Assembly (NCBI GenBank): GCA_900539525.1
Contig: UQCM01000001.1
Span: forward strand, 23,677 to 87,676
Reading direction: 5' to 3'
From: an uncultured Blautia sp.
Lineage (GTDB): Bacteria > Bacillota > Clostridia > Lachnospirales > Lachnospiraceae
Length of the DNA stretch: 64,000 bases
Shown: positions 8,196 to 15,292 of the stretch, one piece after another
How positions within the stretch are numbered: the first letter of the stretch is position 1
Layout: the number at the start of each line of letters is the position of its first letter
The notes under the pieces: model-generated
What the model was told of the DNA's origin: nothing
What the model saw: the letters and a program-made list of their open reading frames with translations, nothing else
Databases searched by the model: none
Translations under genes and position numbers: made by a program

Positions 8196-8246
8196 TTGCA
8201 AAGTACGATAGATGTGTTATTATTATGTAGTATTTGAAACTACATA
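8196..8246 (+). promoter_or_regulatory. Promoter with overlapping palindromic operator upstream of degV
   Basis: TTGCAA (8196-8201), 16-base spacer, TATTAT (8218-8223). A perfect 8-bp inverted repeat TATGTAGT/ACTACATA with a 7-base spacer (8224-8231, 8239-8246) starts right after the -10 box, where a repressor would block initiation. The cognate regulator is unknown. Confidence 0.5.
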
Positions 8247-8303
8247 AAATGGTCGGAATATTAAATTTCGCGGCATGAACAGATAAATGGAGGAGTTGTT
8301 TAC

Positions 8304-9143
8304 ATGAGTTACAGGGTTGTTATCGACAGTTGTGGAGAATTGACAGAAGAGATGAAGAAAAGCAGTCATTTTTTATCTGCACCTCTTATTTTGCAGGTTG
8401 ACGAGGATATGATCGTAGATGATGAAACGTTTGACCAGGCAGACTTTCTGGCAAAGGTAGCGGCCAGTCCGAATTGTCCGAAATCGTCCTGTCCGTCGCC
8501 GGAGGCTTACAGGGAGGCATATGACTGTGGCGCGGAGCATATCTATGCGGTGACATTGTCTGCTGAGCTCAGCGGTTCCTACAACAGTGCCATGCTGGGG
8601 AGAAACCTGTACCTGGAGGATCATCCGGATGCAAAGGTGTATGTATTCAACTCACGTTCTGCTTCTGTGGGTGAGACACTGATCGGATTGAAGATTCAGG
8701 AGTGCGAGGAGGCAGGGATGTCCTTTGATGAGATTGTGGAGACAGTAGAGGATTATATTGCACGTCAGAATACCTGGTTTGTACTGGAGAATCTTGAGAC
8801 ACTTCGTAAAAACGGACGTCTAAGTACGGTTAAGGCATTAGTGGCTACAGCTCTGAAGATAAAGCCTGTTATGGGAAGTACCGATGAAGGGACGATTATT
8901 CAGCTGGATCAGGCCAGAGGTATCAATCGGGCAATCGTCCGGATGGTAGATCTCATTGCAGAGAAGGTTGAGCAGCCGGAGGAGAAGATCCTTGGGATTT
9001 CTCACTGCAACTGCCTCGAGCGGGCGCAGATGGTCCGGGAAGCTCTGCTTAAGAAGATGAACTTCAAGGATGTAGTCATTCTGGATACGGCAGGTGTCAG
9101 CAGTATGTATGCAAATGACGGCGGTATTATTGTAGTTGTATAA
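8304..9143 (+). CDS. DegV family fatty-acid-binding protein
   Basis: A 279-residue DegV/FakB-like protein. The family binds a fatty acid in a deep pocket; FakB members present it to the kinase FakA for incorporation into phospholipid. The family layout is visible: VVIDSCGEL at the N terminus, a KSSCPSPEAY segment, and AVTLSAELSGSYNSA with the ligand-carboxylate-binding serine region. ENLETLRKNGRLS and KPVMG follow mid-protein, and SHCNC near the C terminus. The ATG follows GGAGGAG. It has its own promoter and palindromic operator. Which lipid it binds is unknown; no FakA gene is nearby. Confidence 0.88.
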   Translation: MSYRVVIDSCGELTEEMKKSSHFLSAPLILQVDEDMIVDDETFDQADFLAKVAASPNCPKSSCPSPEAYREAYDCGAEHIYAVTLSAELSGSYNSAMLGRNLYLEDHPDAKVYVFNSRSASVGETLIGLKIQECEEAGMSFDEIVETVEDYIARQNTWFVLENLETLRKNGRLSTVKALVATALKIKPVMGSTDEGTIIQLDQARGINRAIVRMVDLIAEKVEQPEEKILGISHCNCLERAQMVREALLKKMNFKDVVILDTAGVSSMYANDGGIIVVV

Positions 9144-9291
9144 GTTTTAAATTTTTTTGAAAAAAACCATGCAAAATTCACAAATATATTGTATACTATT
9201 AGACAGTTGTACGGAGTACAAAAGAAAGCAGAAGCGGAACTCAGGCTGAATTCCGGGTGTCTGCAAAGAATTAGAGTAAGGAGATAGCACT

Positions 9292-9552
9292 ATGAGTCAG
9301 GAAAAGGTTGACCGCTATAAAGAGGAGAAGAAAAACCGTCAGAAAATCATGAAAAAGGAAAAACGTCATGAGCGTGCGATCAAGGCGTGCGGGATTCTGG
9401 TGGCGCTGGTACTGGTTGGATGGATCGGATACTCAGGTTATAGTCAGTTTACGAAGGGCAAGGCCGCAGAAGGAAAGAACTACAGTGTAGATACAGCGGC
9501 GCTTGATGATTTTATGAATAATCTGCCGGGAGAAGAGACCGGAGCAGAATAA
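9292..9552 (+). CDS. Small single-pass membrane protein, unknown function
   Basis: An 86-residue protein with a very basic N-terminal helix (about residues 5-28, many Lys/Arg/Glu), one transmembrane segment (about 30-46, GILVALVLVGWIGYSGY) and an acidic tail ending GEETGAE. The ATG follows TAAGGAG with good spacing, and a strong terminator follows. No family recognised. The topology suggests a basic cytosolic head and short outer tail, but no function can be assigned. Confidence 0.65.
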   Translation: MSQEKVDRYKEEKKNRQKIMKKEKRHERAIKACGILVALVLVGWIGYSGYSQFTKGKAAEGKNYSVDTAALDDFMNNLPGEETGAE

Positions 9553-9568
9553 GTAGAAAGTCTACAGG

Positions 9569-9612
9569 AAAATCCCCCGTGATAGCTGAAAAGGTATCAC
9601 AGGGGATTTGTT
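9569..9612 (+). terminator. Two-way terminator between convergent operons
   Basis: A stem AAATCCCCCGTGATA with TATCACAGGGGATTT (one bulged C) around a short loop, followed by TTG on the plus strand and by TTTCC on the minus strand. It separates the small membrane protein gene from the minus-strand GTPase operon. Confidence 0.7.
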
Positions 9613-10567
9613 AGTTGAAATATACCATTTCTTCAACGGGAGGTTCACAGGAAATTACCTGCGTAGCATAGAGTACAGGTCCTTGACCACGGTAGATATC
9701 GGCATATTCGTAGACAACTACGGCAGTTACCTGTACCCATTCTCCGTGTTTCAGATGAATGGCAAGGGGTGTTTTGCACAGGTATCCGATGACTTGGGTA
9801 TCATCAGCGCAGCAGGTCATGGCCTTTCTGCCGGGAACGAAGTATTCTGCCTCTTTTCTGCGGCTTTTCATAGCACGGGCTTTAAATCGTACCGTTTTGC
9901 CGATATATTTTTCCGGATGATCGTCCATATCTACATAGAAAATACCATAATCCACATCATCAATATCAATGATATCAGCTTCCATATCATAAGGAACATT
10001 TTCTTCGAACAGGTCAATCAGTTCCCCATCCTCATCTTCAAAGCTGATCTCGCAGGAAGGATTCACGACCTTTAATCCCCGGCGGTATCCGGTCAGAGGA
10101 TCCTCTTTTTTACAGCGGTTAAAAATGACCATGTCGGCATTCTGAACCATTTCTGAAAAAAGGGACTGCATGTTATTGCGGTAAATCTGATAACTGCTTC
10201 CATCGATGACCACGATTTCCTGTGAAATGCCCCAGCCCAGGGGGAGCTTCATAGAGCGCAGTCTATTTGTTCCCCACAGAGGATTGTATTCCAGAAGAAC
10301 CCGGTCAGGATGGTATTTGCGATGGAGTGCGCGGAGATTTTCGTAAGTGAAGTCCTCAGGATCTTCGATGACTTCCAGAATCGTATGATACTTCAGAAGC
10401 TCCTGTTCATCATATTCCTCCTCGCCTTCTTCACAGGTGATCAGAAGCGTTGGTTCATCAATCTGAAAATAATCCTGACGGATCGTAAAGTTCAGAAAAG
10501 AAGTCTTCCCGCTTTCCAGAACCCCGTTAACCAGATAAACGGGTGTGGAAATGTCAAAATTGCTCAT
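9611..10567 (-). CDS. CobW-like GTPase with C-terminal DUF1980/TIGR03943-like domain
   Basis: A 318-residue protein. The N-terminal ~190 residues look like a divergent G3E P-loop GTPase: YLVNGVLESGKTSF Walker A at about 12-24, a ...LLEYNPLWG block where CobW proteins have EPSG, and VIFNRCKKED near the NKxD position. It lacks the CxCC motif of true COG0523 proteins. The C-terminal ~110 residues (YIGKTVRFKARAM, YFVPGRKAMTCCADD) resemble the C-terminal domain of YcgQ/TIGR03943 proteins, which pair with YcgR-type permeases. It ends 15 bp after the stop of the His-rich GTPase gene upstream and is cotranscribed with it. Suggested role is metal (perhaps zinc) handling. Confidence 0.7.
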   Translation of the reverse strand: MSNFDISTPVYLVNGVLESGKTSFLNFTIRQDYFQIDEPTLLITCEEGEEEYDEQELLKYHTILEVIEDPEDFTYENLRALHRKYHPDRVLLEYNPLWGTNRLRSMKLPLGWGISQEIVVIDGSSYQIYRNNMQSLFSEMVQNADMVIFNRCKKEDPLTGYRRGLKVVNPSCEISFEDEDGELIDLFEENVPYDMEADIIDIDDVDYGIFYVDMDDHPEKYIGKTVRFKARAMKSRRKEAEYFVPGRKAMTCCADDTQVIGYLCKTPLAIHLKHGEWVQVTAVVVYEYADIYRGQGPVLYATQVISCEPPVEEMVYFN

Positions 10568-10582
10568 TTATGCTCACCGCCT

Positions 10583-11713
10583 TTATTTTTTAAACCAGAG
10601 ATTCTCCAGTCTTTCCTCATCCATCTTAGAACCGATCACACAGATGCGTCCCGTGTACTCAGCGCTTCCGCTGCGGATATCAAATTCACCGGGAACCATA
10701 TCAAAATACGTCCACGTGCCGTCCTCATCTTCCAGCATTCCCTTGGCTCTCAGAATCATGCCGTATGAGCTGTCTTCAGAGAGGGTGTTAAGGATAGAAA
10801 AGATCTCATCCTGACTGTATTTGCGGACCGTTTCTCTTCCCCAGCTCGTAAATACCTCGTCTGCATGATGGTGGTGCTCATGGTCATGACATCCGCAGGT
10901 ACAGTTTTCGCCGTGTTCGTGATGATCATGTTCATGACAGTGGCCGTCTTCCTCGTGGTGATGGTGGTGTTCATGGCAGTCACAGTCTTCCCCGTGGTGA
11001 TGGTGGTGTTCGTGACAGTCACAGTCTTCCCCGTGGTGATGGTGATGTTCATGACAGTCACCGTCTTCGCTGTGGTGATGGTGCTCATGCTCAATGTCTA
11101 CGTGGGAGAGATCAATCTTCATACCTTCGATGGTGTCCAGAATCTTCTGCCCTTCCAGTTGTTCCACCGGAGTGGTGATGATCGTTGCATCCGGATTCAG
11201 CTCACGGATGAGAGTTATCGCTTTTTCAATCTTTTCCGGGGTGGCTTTTTCCATATCGGTGCGGCTCAGAATGATGGTGCCGGCAGCCTCTACCTGATTT
11301 TTGAAAAATTCCCCGAAGTTTCTCAGGTACATTTTACATTTCAGGACATCTACAACAGTAACAGCGCTGTTGAGAACAGCACCGCAATCAAGTTTTTCTA
11401 CCGCATGGATCACGTCAGAAAGTTTTCCTACACCAGAGGGTTCGATGATGATCCGGTCAGGATGGTATTTTTCTGCAACCTCTTTTAAAGCAGTTCCGAA
11501 ATCTCCTACTAGAGAGCAGCAGATACAGCCGGAATTCATCTCGCGGATCTCGATGCCGGCATCTTTGAGAAATCCTCCATCGATTCCGATCTCACCAAAT
11601 TCATTTTCAATCAGGACGATCTGCTGGTCTTTAAATGCATCCTGCAGAAGTTTCCGGATCAGTGTTGTTTTCCCGGCTCCCAGAAAACCGGAAATAATAT
11701 CAATTTTTGTCAT
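10583..11713 (-). CDS. COG0523/CobW-type GTP-dependent metallochaperone with His/Cys-rich repeats
   Basis: A 376-residue G3E GTPase of COG0523 (ZagA/ZNG1/YeiR group), which in studied cases delivers zinc to client proteins under shortage. Walker A is GFLGAGKTTL (9-18), ENEFGEIGID at 36-45, the metal-binding CICC motif at 63-66, EPSG at 91-94 and SRTD at 150-153. Between the GTPase and CobW C-terminal domains lies a His/Cys/Asp-rich tract (208-283) made of 13-residue repeats, HEHHHHHGEDCDC, a likely metal-storage loop. First gene of a two-gene minus-strand operon. Metal identity is an inference; Zn is most likely. No Zur box was recognised upstream. Confidence 0.85.
   Translation of the reverse strand: MTKIDIISGFLGAGKTTLIRKLLQDAFKDQQIVLIENEFGEIGIDGGFLKDAGIEIREMNSGCICCSLVGDFGTALKEVAEKYHPDRIIIEPSGVGKLSDVIHAVEKLDCGAVLNSAVTVVDVLKCKMYLRNFGEFFKNQVEAAGTIILSRTDMEKATPEKIEKAITLIRELNPDATIITTPVEQLEGQKILDTIEGMKIDLSHVDIEHEHHHHSEDGDCHEHHHHHGEDCDCHEHHHHHGEDCDCHEHHHHHEEDGHCHEHDHHEHGENCTCGCHDHEHHHHADEVFTSWGRETVRKYSQDEIFSILNTLSEDSSYGMILRAKGMLEDEDGTWTYFDMVPGEFDIRSGSAEYTGRICVIGSKMDEERLENLWFKK
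10865..11092 (-). repeat. 39-bp tandem repeats encoding a His/Cys-rich tract
   Basis: Imperfect 39-bp units, each coding for HEHHHHHGEDCDC or a variant, lie in tandem inside the COG0523 gene (codons 208-283). The two central units are nearly identical in DNA, suggesting recent unit gain or loss and possible length variation between strains. Confidence 0.8.
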
Positions 11714-11785
11714 GAATATTCACTCCTTTATTTCAACTCACTGTCGGTAGTGCTTGATTATACTACTGAAATATTTTTCTGTAAA

Positions 11786-11847
11786 GCCCCGCTTCTCCTG
11801 TTTCTAAAGAGGATATAAGCCCCCGCTTCTCCTGTTTCTAAAGAGGA
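11786..11847. repeat. 34-bp tandem duplication at a gene 3' end
   Basis: GCTTCTCCTGTTTCTAAAGAGGA occurs at 11791 and again 34 bp later at 11825, each preceded by a C run. The second copy contains the stop codon of the minus-strand transglutaminase-like gene, so the first copy is a duplicate of the gene's last codons plus stop. Confidence 0.8.
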
Positions 11848-12647
11848 ATATGCAGGATCGGATGCAGGATATAGGTTCCGTAGGGAACCCCGTAATTCGC
11901 ACGGAAACTCTTGGCTTCAGCAAAAAGCGGATCGTAGGCAAGACCGTTAATTTCTGCCCAGCCATGTCCTCTGCCGCCACTACCGTCACAGTCTACACAT
12001 ACATAGACCTTTTTATAGCCAAGGGCTTTTGCAAGATAGGCAAATGCTGCTGCATCCGCAAAACAGTTACCGCCACCAAGAAGAAAATGATCATTGGCAT
12101 AAACAGCAGGCCATCCGGGTGTATTGGAGAAGGTTCTTCTGGTGATGTAGGGTTTGGAGATGACCCAGTCAAAGCATTTTCTTAATTTCTGTTCCTGTGT
12201 CATGTGTGTACTGGTGATCTGTCTGACAATGGATTTTGCCGTCTGCAGGGTCTTGAAATCCTGGGCCTCTGTCCGGTTCATTTTTTTACCGTTTGCATGG
12301 TAATAGACAGTTCCCTTCTGATACGCCTCAAGAATGCCTCTTTCATCCGGATAATACGTAATTTTCTTTTCTTTAACCTTGCTGGTCTGCAGGATGCCCC
12401 GCTCATTAAAATAGTAATAGTTTTTTCTGATTTTCTGAAGACCTGTAAGAAAGCTTCCTTTTCTGTAATATTGTTTCCTTCCCTTTCTGGATGTGTGCCA
12501 GCCCTTTTTGGGATGAATTTTTCCGGAAGCAGCCTGTACCTTTTCCGGAAGCAAAATAGAAGGCGTCAAGACAGTCGATACAGGAGAAAGAAACATACTT
12601 ACAGCAAGAACGGCAGGGATTTTTTTCTTTAGTGTTTTATATGGCAT
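11838..12647 (-). CDS. Secreted transglutaminase-like protein with cell-wall-binding-like repeats
   Basis: A 269-residue protein with a signal peptide (residues 1-40, cleavage probably after VQAAS). Tyr-rich repeats of the KYYFNERGILQT type follow (about 60-125), resembling choline/cell-wall-binding modules. The transglutaminase-like core has a catalytic Cys in GGGNCFADAAAFAY, His in GRGHGWAEI and Asp in YDPLFAEA. Such proteins act outside the cell as cysteine peptidases or cross-linking enzymes on wall or peptide substrates. Promoter TTGCTT-17-TATACT lies on the minus strand upstream. The 3' end carries a 34-bp tandem duplication. Substrate unknown. Confidence 0.83.
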   Translation of the reverse strand: MPYKTLKKKIPAVLAVSMFLSPVSTVLTPSILLPEKVQAASGKIHPKKGWHTSRKGRKQYYRKGSFLTGLQKIRKNYYYFNERGILQTSKVKEKKITYYPDERGILEAYQKGTVYYHANGKKMNRTEAQDFKTLQTAKSIVRQITSTHMTQEQKLRKCFDWVISKPYITRRTFSNTPGWPAVYANDHFLLGGGNCFADAAAFAYLAKALGYKKVYVCVDCDGSGGRGHGWAEINGLAYDPLFAEAKSFRANYGVPYGTYILHPILHIPL

Positions 12648-12693
12648 AATAGTTCCTCTTCATTCTGAATAGTGATTCGTTTTTTATTATTAC

Positions 12694-12722
12694 AGTATAG
12701 CTTTAAACAGAAAAGAAAGCAA
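12694..12722 (-). promoter_or_regulatory. Promoter of the transglutaminase-like gene
   Basis: On the minus strand TTGCTT (12722-12717), 17-base spacer, TATACT (12699-12694), about 50 bases before the ATG at 12647. Confidence 0.6.
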
Positions 12723-12729
12723 GCATTTA

Positions 12730-13533
12730 TCAATACCCCGTTTTTCTCAGATACAGTTTTTCTGTAAAAGTAATTGCTGCATACAGTCCCGCAGCAATGA
12801 CACAGAGAATCAGGATGGATAGAATTACCAGGTCAAGCTGAAACACCTGGCTTCCGTAAATGATCAGATATCCCAGCCCCTGACGGCTTGCAATGAATTC
12901 TCCGATGATCACACCGATCAGACAGAGACCGATGCTTACTTTCATGACATTGATGATATTTGGTATCGTTCCGGGCAGAACAACCTTCAGAAGTGCATCT
13001 TTTTTTGTGCCGTGCAGGGTATAGATCAGCTTGATTTTTTCCGGATTGATCTCTTTGAAACCGGTATACAGATTTAATACTGCTCCGAAGATAGCCACAG
13101 AGATTCCGGCCACCACAATGGTTCTCATATTTGCTCCCAGCCAAACGATGAGAAGCGGGGCAAGAGCAGATTTGGGCAGACTGTTCAGGACGACAAGATA
13201 AGGATCCAGGATCCCGGAAAGTTTCGGTGAGAGCCAGAGAAGGATGGCAGTGAGCAGTCCAAAGATTACGACAAATACAAAGCTGAACAGGGTCTCTGCC
13301 AGTGTAATTCCGGTATGGAGAAAAAGACTTCCATTTTTCGCCATCAGAAAGAATGCGGCGGCTATCCGGGAGGGACAGCTGAAAATAAAGCTGTCAATCC
13401 AGTCCAGCCTAGCAGCCGTTTCCCAGAGAAGAAAAAAAGCGGCAGACAGCATCGCACGGGCCAAAAATATGGAGCGTTTCTGCTGCTTCAGGGATTTCAG
13501 ATAATGCTGCTGGTTTGGTGAAAGCTCAGACAT
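12730..13533 (-). CDS. ABC importer permease (SsuC/TauC/ThiX type)
   Basis: A 267-residue inner-membrane permease of the BPD_transp_1 family, about six helices, with the cytoplasmic EAA-loop region around LNSLPKSALAPLLIVWLG and the family's GVIIGEFIASRQGLGYLI near the C terminus. These features mark the nitrate/sulfonate/taurine/thiamine-precursor importers. It overlaps the ATPase gene by 8 bp and follows it on the minus strand. No substrate-binding protein gene is adjacent, and no TPP riboswitch or sulfur-type leader was seen, so the substrate remains open. Confidence 0.85.
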   Translation of the reverse strand: MSELSPNQQHYLKSLKQQKRSIFLARAMLSAAFFLLWETAARLDWIDSFIFSCPSRIAAAFFLMAKNGSLFLHTGITLAETLFSFVFVVIFGLLTAILLWLSPKLSGILDPYLVVLNSLPKSALAPLLIVWLGANMRTIVVAGISVAIFGAVLNLYTGFKEINPEKIKLIYTLHGTKKDALLKVVLPGTIPNIINVMKVSIGLCLIGVIIGEFIASRQGLGYLIIYGSQVFQLDLVILSILILCVIAAGLYAAITFTEKLYLRKTGY

Positions 13534-14293
13534 CGGTATTCATCTCCTTCCAGATCAGATTAAAATAGTCTTTAAATTCCGGCGCGTTTCTGGATTTCAG
13601 AGGCGTGCGGTCCGGCATTTCCATTTGTATGGGAATAATGGATTTGATATGGGCCGGACGTGAAGTGAGGACAATGACCCGATCAGCGGCGCTGATCGCC
13701 TCAGACAGATCATGCGTTACCAGGATGGCGGTTTTGTTTTCTTTCTTTATAATAGAAGCAATGTCATCACAGACAGAAAGTCTGGTCTGGTAATCAAGTG
13801 CGGAAAAGGGTTCATCCAGAAGCAGCAGTTCGGGATCGAGAGCCAGTGTGCGGATCAGGGCGGCTCTCTGCCTCATACCTCCGGAAAGCTCAGAGGGCCT
13901 GCAGTCGCGGAAACGGCACAGGCCATAGGTGTAGAGCATTTTTTCTACCCGTTCCTTTGCTTCGGCTGTGATTTTCTTCTGTATTTCCAGTCCAAGCATA
14001 ACATTCTCATAGATAGTGCGCCATTCGAACAGATGATCCTTTTGCAGCATATAGCCGATTCGTGTATGGGAATCCTTCATGTTCCGTCCCCTGAACAGGA
14101 TGGTTCCGGACTCCGGCAGACCAAGTCCGCTGATCAGGGACAGAAGGGTGGATTTTCCGCAGCCGCTTGGACCGACGATAGCGATAAATTCACCATCGTT
14201 TACGGAAAAGGATATATTGGATAACGCCGGTGTTTCTCCGTTTATGCTGTGATATGCGTAATGAATATCGCGAAGTTCCAGTAATGGTTCCAT
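13526..14293 (-). CDS. ABC importer ATP-binding protein (SsuB/TauB/ThiZ type)
   Basis: A 255-residue ATPase partner of the permease gene. Walker A is GPSGCGKST, the Q-loop lies in GYMLQKDHLFEW, the signature is LSGGMRQRAALIRT, Walker B LLLLDEPFSALD, and the H-loop LVTHDLSEA. It powers import through the permease encoded just downstream. The ATG follows GGAGGAAAAC. A 9-bp inverted repeat at 14320-14348 lies ~27 bases upstream of the start and may be an operator or leader hairpin. The missing binding protein may be encoded elsewhere in the genome. Confidence 0.87.
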   Translation of the reverse strand: MEPLLELRDIHYAYHSINGETPALSNISFSVNDGEFIAIVGPSGCGKSTLLSLISGLGLPESGTILFRGRNMKDSHTRIGYMLQKDHLFEWRTIYENVMLGLEIQKKITAEAKERVEKMLYTYGLCRFRDCRPSELSGGMRQRAALIRTLALDPELLLLDEPFSALDYQTRLSVCDDIASIIKKENKTAILVTHDLSEAISAADRVIVLTSRPAHIKSIIPIQMEMPDRTPLKSRNAPEFKDYFNLIWKEMNTDV

Positions 14294-14319
14294 GTTTTCC
14301 TCCTGGATATGTGTTTTGC

Positions 14320-14348
14320 AAGATTCTGAGAATCGAAAACAGAATCTT
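14320..14348 (-). promoter_or_regulatory. Inverted repeat in the leader of the ABC importer operon
   Basis: AAGATTCTG (14320-14328) and CAGAATCTT (14340-14348) form a perfect 9-bp inverted repeat with an 11-base centre, located 27-55 bases before the ATPase start. It could be an operator or a leader hairpin; no known consensus recognised. Confidence 0.4.
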
Positions 14349-14465
14349 ATAAATTATCCTATGAAACAGGGTAAAAAGTGTTACCTGATGTTGCACTTTC
14401 ACGTTTTTGTGTTTATAATTAGTATATTATGATGATGACAGGGGATTTTGGGGAGTGCGGATAAG

Positions 14466-15104
14466 ATGAATAAGAGGAATTATCAAAGGGAGATGGAGGA
14501 TATCCTGGCAGAAAAGGAAAAGGAGGCAGAAGTGCCGTCACTTCTGCTGCATAGCTGCTGTGCTCCATGCAGCAGTTATGTACTGGAATATCTGTCACAG
14601 TTTTTCAGAATTACAGTTTTTTACTATAATCCGAACATCTATCCGGAGAAGGAGTATGAATATCGGGTGGAGGAGCAGAAGCGTTTGATTGAAGGTCTCC
14701 CGGTGAAGAATAAGGTGAGTTTTCTGGAAGGTGTCTATGAGAAAGACCGCTTTTATGAAATGGCCAGAGGACTGGAGAATAGCAGGGAAGGGGGCGCAAG
14801 ATGCTTCCTGTGCTATGAGCTGCGGCTTCGGAAGACGGCAGAACTGGCCGAAAAGAAGGGATTTGATTTTTTTACAACGACGCTGACGATCAGCCCTCTG
14901 AAAAATGCGGCAAAGCTGAACGAGATCGGCGAACAGTTGGGCGAAGAATATCAGGTTACCTGGCTGCCTTCAGATTTCAAAAAGAAAAATGGTTATAAGC
15001 GTTCTGCAGAGCTGTCAAAAGAATATGGACTTTACCGGCAGGATTATTGTGGCTGTGTGTTTTCGAAAAAGGAGAGAGAGCAGCGTCTGTGCTCTGAAAA
15101 GTGA
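14466..15104 (+). CDS. queH: Epoxyqueuosine reductase QueH
   Basis: QueH (DUF208) performs the last step of queuosine tRNA modification, reducing epoxyqueuosine with a 4Fe-4S cluster; it replaces QueG in many Firmicutes. The 212-residue protein has the family Cys motifs HSCCAPCSS near the N terminus, CFLCYELRL in the middle and YCGCVFS near the C terminus, along with FYNPNIYPEKEY. A TTG at 14448 is in frame, but the ATG at 14466, spaced from GGGGAG, is preferred. It stands alone before the NHLM-type operon, separated by a promoter and a repeat. Confidence 0.9.
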   Translation: MNKRNYQREMEDILAEKEKEAEVPSLLLHSCCAPCSSYVLEYLSQFFRITVFYYNPNIYPEKEYEYRVEEQKRLIEGLPVKNKVSFLEGVYEKDRFYEMARGLENSREGGARCFLCYELRLRKTAELAEKKGFDFFTTTLTISPLKNAAKLNEIGEQLGEEYQVTWLPSDFKKKNGYKRSAELSKEYGLYRQDYCGCVFSKKEREQRLCSEK

Positions 15105-15146
15105 TGTGAAATGCAGATATTTTGTGGTGAACGTAAAGGAGTCATC

Positions 15147-15176
15147 TTGAAATGATATAGAAAAATATAGTATGAT
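15147..15176 (+). promoter_or_regulatory. Putative promoter of the NHLM-type operon
   Basis: TTGAAA (15147-15152), 18-base spacer, TATGAT (15171-15176). It is followed after ~12 bp by family 1 repeat copy B, which would form hairpins in the 5' untranslated region before the lipoprotein gene at 15293. Confidence 0.55.
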
Positions 15177-15188
15177 TGTAACTGTTTA

Positions 15189-15266
15189 TAGCAGCACGAT
15201 ATGATGCAGTATGCATCATATCTGTGCATCGCGAAGTGTGTTACTGGTCACGGAGTGAACAGTAAT
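15189..15266. repeat. Family 1 MITE-like element, copy B (one half, inverted)
   Basis: In reverse orientation it matches the left half of 62374-62528: GTGAACAGTAAT end, GTGTTACTGGTCAC hairpin arm, and the ATATGATGCA/TGCATCATAT hairpin. It occupies most of the queH to lipoprotein gap. Confidence 0.8.
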
Positions 15267-15292
15267 AAATAGATTACAGGAGTTGTGCACAG

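Noticed and set aside
10865..11092. Possible CRISPR array because of regular repeats
   Set aside because: Units are contiguous, in frame and coding; there are no unique spacers and no cas genes in the window.
10865..11488. 207-residue plus-strand frame rich in Val/Met
   Set aside because: It is the antisense reading of the His-repeat tract in the COG0523 gene; the repeats keep it open by chance.
14294..14440. TPP riboswitch before the ABC importer pair
   Set aside because: A CTGAGA string is visible only on the wrong strand, inside the inverted repeat; no thi-box conserved blocks are present on the transcribed strand.
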